DNA of 64,000 nt from contig OY821772.1 in assembly GCA_963682175.1 (NCBI GenBank), positions 51,730,925 to 51,794,924 on the forward strand, in the 5' to 3' direction. Position 1 is the stretch's first letter; each line of letters opens with the position of its first letter. A model generated the notes under the pieces. The model was not told where the DNA came from, ran no database searches, and saw only the letters and a program-made list of their open reading frames with translations. Positions 1 through 12,400 of the stretch are shown piece by piece. The translations under genes and the position numbers were made by a program. This stretch comes from Triglochin maritima (Eukaryota; Streptophyta; Magnoliopsida; Alismatales; Juncaginaceae).

Positions 1-522
1 TCTGTCTTTTTCGTGTGGACAAAAACAACACAACCAAAAACCTTTAGGTGATTTGGATTCATTTTCCTACCATTTAAAATCTCCAAAGGTTGTTTGTTTG
101 AATTCGAGGACTAGGTAAACGATTAATAAGATATGCGGCCGTTAAAACTGCATCAGACCAATAAATTTTCGGATCATGGTGTTGGAAGAGTAATGATCTT
201 GTAATAGTCAAAAGATGATGATTTTTCCTTTCAGAAATAGTATTTTGTTGAGGAGTATTTATGCAAGTAGTTTGATGAAAATTCCTTTTTGTTTCAAAAC
301 AATTTGAAAATTTTGACTAGTGTATTCAGAACCATTATCCGATCTAAGAAACTTAATTTTGAAATCATACATATTTTCCACAAAAGTAACAAATTCACAA
401 AAAACATTGAATGCATCAGATTTGGATTTTAGTAAATAAAGCCACGTGGTACGAGAAAAATCGTCGAAAAAAGTAATAAAGTAGTTGAACCCATTATAGG
501 ATTCAGTAGGAGCTGGTCCCAA
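1..522 (-). pseudogene. copia integrase fragment (partial, runs off the window)
   Basis: The minus strand encodes the start of a copia integrase core. It has the typical FDDFSRTTWLYLL stretch followed by KFLRSDNGSEY, which carries a second catalytic Asp of the DDE triad. The reading continues in other frames toward base 1, where the family's conserved C-terminal integrase segment is still recognisable. The catalytic Glu region lies at or beyond the window edge. It is part of the decayed element on this strand and not a host gene. Confidence 0.8.
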
Positions 523-535
523 ATGTTGGAGTGGA

Positions 536-814
536 TCATCTCAAGAGGGCTACCTGCTTTACTAGATGATAAATGAAAAGGTATCTAGTTTGTTTTGAGA
601 AACTACAAATATCACACAATATTTCGGAATTAATAAACAGAAATAAAGTTCTTAAAACTGCATTAGACTGATGTCTCATTCGCCTATGCCAAAGTTCATG
701 TTGGGATCCATTTTCAACATGCAAAGCTTTGTTATTTGAATCTAGAACATATAAACCATTGGTGAGGGTCCCTCTACCAATCATCTTCTCTGTGATACGA
801 TCTGGAAAAATCAC
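536..814 (-). pseudogene. copia GAG-pre-integrase domain fragment
   Basis: The minus-strand reading contains a stretch ending in HELWHRRMRHQSNAVLRTL. This is the zinc-binding GAG-pre-integrase domain that precedes integrase in Ty1/copia polyproteins (the family pattern is LWHRRLGH). A Cys pair (CDICSFSKQ) follows, as expected for the HHCC module. The frame breaks between this piece and the integrase piece, consistent with decay. Confidence 0.8.
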
Positions 815-945
815 ATCAAATGGGGTAAAGATAACATTACAAATTTTTTTGTTATGATTTTAGCCACTGACAATAAATTATAATCAAAGGAAGGCACATA
901 AAGGATACCTTAAGCACTTTGATTTAATAGTTTCATGTCACCTAT

Positions 946-1896
946 TCATTTTATTTCTACTTGATTTCCATTAGCTACAGTTACAAATTTATTAAGAAGT
1001 TTTAAATAATTTTTAATATTAGTTAATAGGGTAGGCTTTCCGGTCATGTGGTCTGTGGCACCTAAATAAATAATCCATCTTTTATCATTAAATTTATTTT
1101 CAGAAAACAAAGCAGTGTAATTTTCTAATGATTGAACAATACCTGCATAATTACTTGAAGGCTGAGGTTGGTTTTGCAAAAATATTGTTCAAGTGAGCAA
1201 CCAATTGATTCAGTTGAGTTGCATCTCCATTCAACCTAGATCCATTCGGCCCAGATTCAACCCTTGAGTCCATGAAGTTTGTTCCACTGGAGTTGGCTTG
1301 GGTTGTATAGTCAGTTGGAGAAATTTGAGTCGAAAGCATATTTGGATCTCCCATGGTATAAAAACCTATGGATCTGCCTCCCTTGTTTCCATATCCAGTC
1401 TGCTGCAAAAAAGGTTAGGGTTAGGGTTTCCAGTCGGGTAACTGATGCCTTCCGTGGTATGACAGCGTTGCAGTCGCTGAAGTTCGAAGATCTAGTGCTA
1501 CTCCTCCCGTCCTTTGATGGTCGGAGGTGGGGAAAGAGAAACCAACAATTGTTCTTGTTGTGTCCGACTTTTTGCAATTTTCACACATTTCGTCCTTTCC
1601 ATTCCTGTAGCTTTTATTGTTGTGGTTTTGGTTTTGATTTTGTGGTTTTCTGACAAAAAATGCATGATTATCTCCTTCGGTTTGGATGTTGCTTTGCCCT
1701 TGCGGACGAGTTGTGGTCCTTTGTCGAGTTTCCTCGTGTTGGATCATAGTGGTGATCGTAGCAAGTGGTGGGAGTTCTGGTGCCATGAGTACTTGACTTC
1801 GTATTGTTTCGTAACTTGCATCAAGACCTACCAAGAATTGGTATATCCTGTTGTGTTATGTTCGTTGCTAGATTACTTTAGCATCGGTTGTTGGAG
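946..1896 (-). pseudogene. copia gag C-terminus and protease fragment
   Basis: From 1896 downward the minus strand gives QFLVGLDASYETIRSQV, the classic end of the copia gag UBN2 region. It then gives a zinc knuckle (CENCKK, continuing in another frame as GHNKNNCW) and a protease-like segment (WIIYLGATDHMTGKP) in which the catalytic DSGA is degraded to YLGA. At least two frame changes are needed to read the domains in order. The element is not coding-competent. Confidence 0.75.
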
Positions 1897-1901
1897 GTTC
1901 C

Positions 1902-3487
1902 TGATTGACATCATATCATGCATATATTTGTGTCTTATATCATTTATTCTTAGCCTAAGCAATGCTATGTAACGAGTTTTATTTTTAAGTTTCAGGAATA
2001 AACATTTTTTAGAAGAAGAGACTAAAAAGGACTTAAAAGCAAGAAAAAAGACTAAGTTGCAAGACTTATGGACTGAGATGCAAGAGAGAGTGACCCGAAT
2101 GTAAAACAAAAATGATCAATGAGCAAATGAAGAAACTCCACACCATCATGATGAGTATTTTGGCAGTTGGATTCGGGTCGCAACCTACACAACCGATTAG
2201 GGTGCATCAAACATGAAGAAATCAAGCCAGACAACCACACTCCAAATCCCGACCGGATCCAAACTATATAGACCGCCAATTGGCGGTCCAAGACCGCTGA
2301 TTGACGATCTGTTTTTCTTCGGATCCGATAAGATTTAGGCGGGTCATATATTAGAGTGTTTTATGTCTATTTTTAGTAGTGCATTAGTCACACATCACGA
2401 GATTGTCCCCGATTGCCTTTTTCTATGACTATAAATAAAACTCTTCATTCTCTTTTGAATTTACCCATTGCTTAGTGACATTCTCTCTAGTTAGAGTAAA
2501 GCCTTGAAGCAAAACTCAAGTGGCGAAGAATGCTACTTGTAATGTGAGTTATTTGATAAAATATTTTTTCATAATTTTGTTCTCATGTTGTCTCTTTTTC
2601 TTGCATGCTTAGCTTAGTCTTGTTTCTTTAATCTTAGTCTAAATTAGTTAGAATGTCTCTTTTTCTTTATATGAATGATTGCTTAATGTGTAGTGAGTAA
2701 ATCCATCATCTTTGGGGTGGGGATGATGTACATATTTATTGTGAAGTTTGGATGTTTGATGAATTTTTGATTGGGTAGACTTGCATGTTTGTATGTTCAT
2801 TGTGGGTATTTTAATCATCTACATGTTGGGGGATTTTGATGAGTTTTGTCATAATATTTAGACATTTCTCATGTTTAGTTTCTTCATGTTTATTGACTGA
2901 AATTTCCTGTTGAATGTGCTACATGTTAATTATGCATTGTATTTGTGTTTGCTTGATTGATTGATTGAAGAAACTATGTTTTGATGAGTTTTGTCATAAC
3001 ATTTAGACATCTCATGCTTAGTTTTGTTCTTCACATGAGTTCATGGTTTTTGATGAGTCTTGTCATATCTTTAGACATTTCTAATGTTAAGCCTAATCTT
3101 ATGACAATCAAGTAGTAATTTCCGATATGTTGTGTGAATGGATTGATATGTTTTGCCACATCTTTAGACATTTCCTATGCATGAAGACACACACGACACA
3201 CACATACATGCTTACATGAGTCATTCATCACTTATTTCACTTCATATGTGCACACACTCCACATCTTAGGGGTTTCTCTCCCTGATTTCCAATTTTTAGT
3301 TTCTTTCTTTTGTATTTCTTACTTACTAGTTTAGTGTAGTTTAGTTTAACATAATCAAATCTCTTTCCCCTTTTTTTGCCACTTGATTTCTGACAAACCA
3401 GAGGCTACTCACCTCCCCATGGATCGACTCGTACTTTCCGCATTTTCACTGACGCCATGCACTTGTGGTATTTAAAACGTTTAAACA
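1902..3487 (+). repeat. Solo LTR, family A copy 1 (1586 bp), inserted in the copia gag
   Basis: The copy begins TGATTGACATCAT and ends TTTAAACA, giving TG...CA termini. It is flanked by gttcc (1897-1901) and gttcg (3488-3492), a near-perfect 5-bp target-site duplication. A TATA box (tataaata, 2430-2437) places the LTR sense on the plus strand, with U3 to the left. The sequence is clearly related along its length to the reverse complement of 56593-57966. No internal region is present, so it is a solo LTR. The class (gypsy or copia) cannot be told from the LTR alone. Confidence 0.82.
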
Positions 3488-3492
3488 GTTCG

Positions 3493-3920
3493 TAAACTCT
3501 CAACTCATCCCACACTTTTCTGAGAGTACCTAGGTATTCGATGATGCTTCTTAAGTTTTGATGGGTTCGTGATATCTCTTGCTTGATTTTGAAGACGTGG
3601 GCGAAGTTTTACGCCTTCCCGTAGTGTTCATGGATGATATCTCACGGTTCCTTTGCACTATCTTTGTACCAAAAACATCGCCAATGTTTGGTTGCATAGA
3701 TGCGATGACCCATGACATAACGAGGCGATTCATGCTTTGTCATTCTTCTTGGTTGCTTTCACCCCCTTCTCCGTCAGGTTTCTTTGACTTCCCAGTGATG
3801 TGGCCAACTCTCCCTCTACCACTGAGGGAAAGCGTGACCGCCCAAGCTCACGACAAGTAGTTTGTCCCGTTCAAGAGTGTTGAGACAAGTCGCGAGGATG
3901 TTGTGTCGTCTAACATGTTT
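3493..3920 (-). pseudogene. copia gag N-terminus fragment
   Basis: Read on the minus strand, this gives the gag start region (LVSTLLNGTNYLS, then AVTLSLSGRGRVGHITGK, then LVMSWVIASMQPNI, and LRKVWDELRVYE near 3500). This matches the N-terminal half of plant copia gag. In-frame stops interrupt it after NYLS and again before the MSWVI segment. The remainder of gag resumes at 1896, on the other side of the inserted solo LTR. Confidence 0.75.
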
Positions 3921-4031
3921 TTTTGAGGGTTTGTTTGGGTTTTGGATGTTGGTTATGATGACCTTCAACTCCCTGAATGAAGCGAAGATCAGTGATGAAC
4001 TCCGGGGAGAGTGTGAGGTCGTGGGATCAGT

Positions 4032-4043
4032 GCTCTGATACCA
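4032..4043 (-). other. tRNA-Met primer-binding site of the copia element
   Basis: The plus strand reads gctctgatacca, which is TGGTATCAGAGC on the minus strand. This is the standard complement of the initiator tRNA-Met 3' end used by plant copia and chromovirus elements. It lies about 110 bases upstream of the gag start, as expected. Confidence 0.8.
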
Positions 4044-4049
4044 TATTGA

Positions 4050-7000
4050 ATTTTGGACGAGTATTGGAATTTGTGTTTTTCTTATTTTGATTTATGCATA
4101 CATGTGTAAATATATAGTACATATTGTTGTTTGAACGTTGGAAGAAATCCATTGCATACTTTCTAATTTAAGAGGAGCGTAGGCCTTCAATAATTTTCAT
4201 ATGTACTTGATCTTGAATGCTGATATCGAGGAGATGATATACTTGATTGACGCAACGGCTATGATGAGGATCCAGTGAACCAGTTATTAGGCCTTCAATA
4301 ATTTCCATATTTTCAACATATTTTGTAAATTTAATTTGTAGAAGCCCTTGCAAAGCAGAGGTGTGGTTGATATCTGAATCCGAATCATATTCTAAGCAAG
4401 CTTATACCATGGGTGAATTTGAATATAAAGTTATTAGTTTCATACAAATTAATTTGAATATTTGTAGTTCGATTTTTCCGAATAATATCCAAATCCATGT
4501 AACATGCATGGTTGTCTTTATATATTACTGGATTTATGATTATATCATTATTGACGAGATGCTTTAAGATATCATAAGCTATTTGTATATTTATTTTTTC
4601 TTATATATGAATTATCATTTTGTTATTAAACATAGTATACTTGACGTGTATGTAGTTGTGTACTTTCGACAATTCACGCATGATACAATGGTTTATGATT
4701 AAATCAATATTAGTTATGAATGGAACATTCAGGTGATCAATTAGCATTCGTATATATCCTTATTACGAAATCGCTTTTATCGTCTTTGTGCACGCTGGCT
4801 GTAGATCATGTAAATCGCTGTAGTTAGTAGCTCCTCTGAAGCTCTTATCAGCCCACATAAATTGCATAATTTCTTATGCACAATGTCGGTTTTGATACAT
4901 CCAGTTAATGTAGAATATCTTTTTGGGGGTATAGATAGAAATATTTGTCCAATTGTTCATACCTGAATTTGATATGTCTAGAATAAAAAATGTTATAAAC
5001 AAACAGATAATTAGCTTGGGGGTGTTGCTGAAATTTTGAAGTCCGGACCTTAGTATAAAATTCATTCTTTTGGGCTCACAGGGTCAGTGTATATAGATTG
5101 GGCTTTCAAGATAGAATCATCCCGAGTTCATAACCATTTGGTCAGAAACTTCGTGGCATCATAATATTGGAGTCAAATGCTGTCTACTAATATTGTTGTT
5201 AAACTCAAACCACTTTTGAAATCAAATTCACGTTACAACTTAAGCACAATGTCCCAACTCTTCTTGAGCTCCATAATAACACAAGGTAATTAAATTGCAA
5301 GGTATAATATTAATGGGATGTGGTGTTAGGTTAGGTGTGGCAACTAGAAAGCTTAAAAGGGTGTGGCATAGAGTGAATTGATATCTCACTATCAAGTATC
5401 AACTGCAAACTCTTTTTGTAAAGACGTGGGTAAATATGCACCGATCCAATATATCTCCACATCCAAGTGCAAATTAACTTTAAATACAAATAGTTAGCCA
5501 TTTAAAGCATATACCAAAACTTGAAAATATTAGATATATTTCTTCTAGATGTGTTGTAAAAATGACTGTATAAAGGTTTCAAGAGATGAGAACCTGGATA
5601 TATTGTTATTAGAATATAATAAATCAAGAACAAAATGGTCAGGTCAGCTTCAAAATTAGATCCACGTACGTAGGGCAAGACTCAAGAGTGGAAATAATAA
5701 TTTATAGCATGCAAGCATGTGATGATCTTAGTTACGTAGAAGTAGCTTGTAGATAATTAAAATTAGTTTGGTAAGAGCAAACTAACGGGGATCATCACCA
5801 ACCCCTACGACCTGGTCATCTCCCTCTTAACGGGGAATGTTCCGGTTATCAACGGCCGGGTTGTCAAATTTTTTAATATTTTTTTGTTTTTTTTTGTTTT
5901 GATTTTGTTTTGAATATTTTTTTTTTGATTTTTTTGAAAAATACGTTTCATAATTATTTTGATTGTTTAGAAATATTTTTTTAAGATGTATCTCAAAATG
6001 ATGTAGATGAGAGAAATATGTTATTGTGGATTGTGGTTAAGATGTGAATAGTGTAGGAAAGAGAAGAAAGTAGATTGAGGAGAGAGAAAGTTGATGTATA
6101 AGAAAGAAATAAGTGAGAGAACACTCGTTATCAGGTCATACGGGATCATGGTTCATGGTCAGTGATGATCCAATAAGTCAACTTTTGTTATCACGTTCTT
6201 TACTGACAGTACTAGATCTAGATCTCTTCAAAATTAAGTCAATGCTTCTGTTAGCATGCATATCTTGACTTTTATTAGCATTTGAATATTGGGATTTTTG
6301 CATGCAAATCGATGTAAATTTTTAATATTCCGACATTGCGTGTGCACAACATCAATCATCAATGTCTAAATAATTGTCTATTTTACTATTCCGACATTTA
6401 CTATTCTTCTTACTTCTTCTCAAAATCTAAATAATTGTCTGACCCCTCGGTTTTAATGTATACTTCTGTTTAACGTAAAGTTGCATCGTTGGATATATGT
6501 ATCACATCAAATACGTTGTAATTCATCCATCAAATAAAATACTGCTAAGTTTCAGCAAGACGACCCGGATGACTTCAAAAGTCAAAAGATCCCATGCATG
6601 TTAGAATACGTATGCAATAATGCATGTAGCTAGACTTCACAAATATTTTCAAATATAATCATCACAAATACTCTCTCAACCAAAATTTTGACCTTGCTAA
6701 TATATATGGTACTGCATAAACCAGTTTTAGCATGTAGTTTTGTTTCAACGTTTTACATCATATTGGATATGAAACAGTGTGCAAGCTTTGGATTAGTTCA
6801 ACAAGAAAGCATAACCGCATTAATTTTTTATACAATTAAATGATAACTATGATATTTTAGAATCTAAATTATATTGGTGGAATTGAGTTGTTTTAAGAAT
6901 ATTTAAAAAATTACCACACAAACAAAATAAGTTCTACTCAAAATATACTCTCGTAACCAAGAAAAATATCTCTCGTCTCTCTTTAGGGGGTGTTAGTGGG

Positions 7001-7382
7001 ACGGAAAGCTCAGGAAATTTATTTTCGGAATCAAACGGAAAGTAGAAAAAAAAACAGAATTCAGTGGAAATATTTTCTTTTTAACTGAATTTTGTTGTTT
7101 GTATATATTTAGACAAATAAATTCTGACCGGTTTGGTACCGAAACACAAATGACTGAAAGACGATTACTGGACCGAAATGAGAATTTCAGTAAAAGATTA
7201 GAATTTCTCTTGGCAAATGTGTCGGATGACCGAATGATATTCAGATTTTGGTGGACCGAAATGTGTGTGGTCCTCCATTACGATGATTCCGGCGGACCGA
7301 AATGTGTTTGGTTGTCCATTACATTGATTTTTCAGTTGCTTCGGACTTCATGTGTTAAGTAAGGAACCCCCCAGTTTGCATC
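4050..7382. other. Intergenic, AT-rich, no gene recognised
   Basis: This stretch probably holds the remainder of the copia 5' LTR at its left end. After that it is AT-rich DNA with only short, unconvincing reading frames. A poly-T stretch lies at about 5870-5940. No protein family, RNA gene or clear terminal repeat was recognised. Confidence 0.5.
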
Positions 7383-7388
7383 TATAAA
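7383..7388 (+). promoter_or_regulatory. TATA box of the PR-1 gene
   Basis: The sequence tataaa lies 35 bases upstream of the PR-1 start codon at 7423. An ATG at 7398 falls between this box and the expected transcription start, so it is unlikely to act as an upstream reading frame. Confidence 0.6.
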
Positions 7389-7422
7389 ACTCCAAACATG
7401 AACACCAATTGTCTACACAACA

Positions 7423-8387
7423 ATGAGATCTAGTATGCCATTGTTTGGCTTTGGTGCCTTATTGTTTTGCTTGTTTGCTAGTGTAGGTGCCCAAAACACA
7501 CCTAGTGACTACTTGAAGCCACACAATGATGCACGTACCAAAGTTGGTATTGCACCCTTGACTTGGGACACCACCTTGGCCAAATACTCCCAAAACTATG
7601 CCAACAAGAAAGCCTCCGGTGACTGCCGTCGGTTCGAGCTCTCCGGTGGGCCATACGGTGAGACCTCCTTCTGGGGGTGGGGGAAGAAGTACTATGCAGC
7701 CGATGCCGTGGCTTCGTGGGTCAGCCAAAAACAGTACGTCGTTTTTTATCATTTTTTACATATTTGGATCATTTTATTGTTTTTAATCTATTTTCAACCA
7801 TTTTAACCCAAAATACCCTTTTATGTCTTATTAGATTAACTTGCACGAGAGATCTAATCTCAGCATGCCAGACACGTCTAGGGATATAATACATATATAT
7901 TGCTTTCGGAAACAAAAACTTATTTGGTTATGACATTAAATACGATCTGAACATTTTTAAACAAAGGCCCTTATGATTCTTCGAATGTTGCGGTTACTTC
8001 GGCCATCACTCTATTATATGTACTTGACCCTATTATATATATTATATGTACTTTCAACTTTTCGTTCTTTTTAAAATAAAACAACTTTACTTTAAGTGAA
8101 TCCTAGAGAGTCATGATTTCTAATCTATTCAAAATCCGATAAACTATTTTTCGCAAGTGTTTGCTTTTCTAAGATTTTAAAATTTGAATTAATTTTCTAT
8201 AAACAGGTTTTACGACTACAAGAGCAACACATGCATGGCTGGGAATTTCTGCCTCGCCTACAAACAAGTGGTTTGGCGTAAGTCCGTGAAGTTGGGATGT
8301 GGTCAAGCCAAGTGCAAAAATGGGGATTACTTCTTTGTCTGCAATTACAATCCAAGTGGAAACACTTTCGCTAACAGACCCTACTGA
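7423..8387 (+). CDS. Pathogenesis-related protein 1 (CAP superfamily), divergent
   Basis: This is a secreted CAP-domain protein of the plant PR-1 family, whose members act in defence in the apoplast and bind sterols. Exon 1 is 7423-7733 and exon 2 is 8207-8387. The donor reads gtacgt at 7734, the acceptor AG is at 8205-8206, and the join restores a Gln codon. The product is 163 aa, normal for PR-1. Residues 1-23 form a signal peptide, PHNDAR is at 33-38, and QVVWR is at 124-128. The C-terminus [15 protein letters not shown] fits the CAPE1 consensus. The usual HYTQ histidine is Ala121 and the WVSE glutamate is Gln102, so two of the four CAP cavity residues are lost. Most PR-1 genes have no intron, and this one has a 473-bp intron. 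A poly(A) signal candidate, aataaa, lies at 8502-8507. Confidence 0.9.
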
Positions 8388-8519
8388 TCTCATCTCAGCT
8401 TTTGTTTCCTTCAGACTATGTTTGTGTTGTTTTGCTCCATATATATGCATGCCATGTCGCTTGTTAAGTGCCTCGTTATGTTCCTTGTGTTTTTCGATGA
8501 TAATAAAATATGTTTGAGC

Positions 8520-9484
8520 TTAATTATATATATTGATTAGCTTAGCCAATATATGAATTTGCAGGTCAACTTGGAAACAAATGAATCTCTCAATTGATGA
8601 TCTATGAGCTTGTGAAGATCCAAACTGACACTTTTTTTAAAGTATTTTGTTACATTTTTTAATTTAATTCCAACATGTAATTGACAATATTAGGATTAAT
8701 CCAGTTGATAGATGAGCAACATGGGAGGAAAGAAAGGAGACACGATTGGCAACCAGATGGATGGTCAAATGAAAGTTCGTGTGATTCCTTTTCCCTACGT
8801 AGATTGAATGAATATAGTTGACAACTAAACAAACTACCAAAAGCTTACTCAATAGACACCCTAATAATTCAAATCAATGAGACTAATGATGCCCGTCATA
8901 CAGACAAACGCAGCCAGAACTCAACCTAACATTCTTGATGTGAATTTGCATAGCATTCTTCCAAGTTCTAACAAGCCTATCCTTGTTGAGCTTGCTTCCT
9001 AGTTATACAATACTAACCAAAATCACATTGTACAATTTTCCAACCAAAAAGAATCTCAGTTCAGGAACCAAAACATATAAATAAAGATATACAACTAAAC
9101 TAACTAAAAGTGGACGAAATTTCCCAATATTGCCAGCAAAAATGTTCCCTCTAAACTCTACATTTTCTAAAACCAAATTAAATACTAGATCAGAACTTCT
9201 TGTTGGCACGAATCCTTGCAAACTGGAGCCAAAGTGATCAAGGTGCATCCTTAATTTCGGATGATGCGAAAAGGAACACATTAACATCGTGGCCTTCGTA
9301 GTGTACCCAGAACGCATCCTGAAATTTGATGGGTTTTCTTTGGCTATCAAGGCTGTTTACCTCAAAAGGTTGGACACAACAAAATCTACTGCCAACTCTT
9401 TCCTGTGAACCATTTATGTTCCGGCTAAGACGACTGTCACATTCTGCAAAAAAATCACCAACTCAGAGACATTTCCCCTTAAAA
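8520..9484. other. Convergent spacer between PR-1 and pTAC2
   Basis: No coding region is recognised here. The right part, from about 9000 to 9484, lies directly downstream of the pTAC2 stop codon and is probably its 3' UTR. The left part is the PR-1 downstream flank. Confidence 0.5.
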
Positions 9485-12400
9485 TCATCCCGCAACACTT
9501 TCCATTGTTTGCTCCACGTCTTTGATGTTATATGTATCACTTGCATCATGTTGTTTAGAGCTCATACTCCCCTTGGTATGTATCTTTGTCCCAGGAGATG
9601 GAAGTATTGAATCGGATATAGGAACTAACTTCCCATCTAAGGAGAGACCATGAGAATCGTCTGGCTTCAAAGATAAAATCCGCTTGAGCTGAGCTCGTTG
9701 GCAGGTAATTCTGCCCTTGTTCCATCCTGGAAAACTGAATGAAGAAGATATGTGCTCTCTGAGATATGTATAGGCTGCCATAACAACGGGGAATGTTCGT
9801 GCCCCGGTGCTCTTTTCCATTTCACCACGTCTGAGAATGAAAATAAATATGAAAATACGGAAATGACAAAACATTATGTACCTAAAAAATTGACGGTCAA
9901 ACTAGATTTACCTTCATGAAATGAACGTAAAATTATCCATCAAAGCAAACAATAGAACCAGATATTTAGAAATATTATTGATCACTCCTTGTGACACAAA
10001 TACAACACATCCGGATCAGACTTTGCTGCCAAAATTGAGCATTATATGATATTCCGACTTCAAATGATATTCATTATGATAAAAGAGTCGCTACTTTAAG
10101 ATATGGCCTAGCATTTCCCCAAAGATCTCCTTTACATTCCAATATTGGTATTTTAATGTGTCCCAACCATCAGATAGATATAGCAAAGCATCACGACGAC
10201 AGAGACACTATTTAAAGCTAAATCACCAGTGCAACTACTTTACTGGTCCCAATTGAAAGAACTAGAACTCTATTATTAATCAATAAATGATATAAGTTAA
10301 ATATGGAAAAAAAGTTGTGTACAAATTTAATTTATTATGAATAGTAACATGACCAGATGACCATCTTCCTTGTCAATACTCATCAGTGTATGGTGGTTGG
10401 TCAAATTATATCCCAAAAATGGTTGCAAATACTTTTTACTCGTAATATGGCTCAAAGATGAGCTAAGCTAATCAATAGATTTGACCTTGAGGCCTCATAA
10501 CATAATACTTTAATTAAAAAATATTATAAGAAAAAAATAAAAGGTATAAAAAAAGACTTACCCTACAATAACAGACGCTATCTGAGGTAGATCCTCTCCC
10601 TTCTCAAAATTTTCCTGGATATCATTCAACCACGTTGAAATAGCTGCCAGAGCACTGCCCACCGACATCCTGAAAACAAATACAATCACATACCACTAGT
10701 CATTTTTGAAGGAAAAAATTTGACAATGAGAATTTCAGTGTAGACAAAGTAACCCAAAGCAGTACCTGTGCACATCGACAGACCAAACTAGTTTGCTTTC
10801 ACGGCGCAACTCTGGGAAAAGCCCACGTCTTCTAGCTTCAGAGAGAACTCTCCCAGCACGTGCCTTCTGGTTCAACCACCAAAGTGCATCCAAAAGTGAA
10901 TTGTACAACCGCAAACCAAAACCACATCCTTCTGAGTTAAAATTATCAAAAACGTACTCCACCATCTGCCAGTTTGATTCGTCATCATAATCCCCAGTAA
11001 TCATTGATCCTATAACCTGGTGTGTGTTTGAATTTCTTTTCATTTTCATCTCTTCGAGCAATTGATTAGCATCATCCCACCTATAAAATAAGAATATGTA
11101 TTACTGACCACAGTATTATAGGCGACTAACTTGATGAAAAGTGGTTCGGAAATCGGAATACCCAATTCATTATGTCTGATTGACATGATTTTAGTAAGAA
11201 TTTATTCTCAAAAAGTCGTTTGGAATGCTTACATGTCATTTTTGGCATATACAGAAAGGAGCATGCAGTAAGCAATAACACTTGGCATGATGCCCAAGGA
11301 TTTAATTTCCTCAAACTGTTCTCTGCTCTCGTCGACCAACCCCACACTGCAGTACACATTCAACACAGCTTCAAGGGTCCTCTCATTGGGATTACACCTT
11401 GACTCTTGCATTTCCACGTACATCTTCAATGCATCCTCAAATTGCCCTGCCTGGCAATGTGCTTCTATCAAACCATTGTATGTGTCATCATTTCGTTGAA
11501 CTCCAGCATCATTCATCCGTGACATCACAGCTTGAGATTCCTTCAAAAGCCCTCCTCTAGCATACAAGTGCAGCAAGGCATTGTATGTTTCAACAGTAGG
11601 CGTGCTCCCAATCTCGTTCATATTGTTAAATGCAACAAGAGCCTCCTGAGATGAGAAAGGAGTAATCGTTACATCAGACTGCCTTGCCAACTTGTATCTT
11701 CTTTTTCTCCTTTCTTTAGTCAATTAAAAATTTATTTATATTACAGAAAATGTAGTCTAAGTAAAGTCCCAGACCACACTTCATATCACATAACAATAAA
11801 AAGGGAGATTCTAACATCTTGCATTCTAAGTTTCAAATGATGCAATTACGAAGTAATCTACACAATCATTTAATAGGACAATTGTTTTCTTGAGAAAATT
11901 AGCAAGTATATCTTCATATATACCTCGTACAACGTGGCATGACCATAAGCTTCAATCAGACCATCATAAGACTTGGAGCTAGGCACCACACCTCGAGCAT
12001 TCATATGCGAGATGATCTTCTTCGCATCCTCATGAAGCCCACCCATTCCGCAGGCGAACATAAGCCCTTCGTATGTCTCCATATTGGGCTCAACATTCTC
12101 CTCCACCATATCATGAAACAAAGTGACAACCTCCTTGAAGTACCCTCCTTCTCCAAACACCCGAATAAGTATGTTATACGTGGATGAATCTGGTTCCGTG
12201 TTCCCCACCTTCATCTCCAAGAACAACTCCCTGACATCCTCGTACCGCCCGTTCCTCCCGTAAAGCCCGAGAATCACACTATATGTGTCGGCATTGGGTG
12301 TGCACCCGGCCGCCTGCATCTGGCGAAGAACCCCGAGCGCCATCTTGGTGTCCCCTTCCTTGGCATACGCCTCCAGAAGAACATTATAAGCAGCCACATC

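Larger units (their letters stand above)
1..4046 (-). mobile_element. Degenerate Ty1/copia retrotransposon, interrupted by a solo LTR
   Basis: Reading the minus strand from about 4046 downward, I see the copia order. First comes a primer-binding site for initiator tRNA-Met, then the gag N-terminus, a break at 1902-3487 where a solo LTR is inserted, the gag C-terminus, a protease-like segment, a GAG-pre-integrase domain, and integrase running off the window at base 1. The 5' LTR should start at about 4046 and extend rightward, but I could not find its outer end. All coding parts carry stops or frameshifts, so the copy is dead. Confidence 0.85.

Noticed and set aside
7099..7362. 87-codon frame upstream of PR-1
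   Set aside because: It has no recognisable domain, it overlaps the PR-1 promoter region, and its composition (repeated accgaaatg words) suggests transposon-derived DNA.
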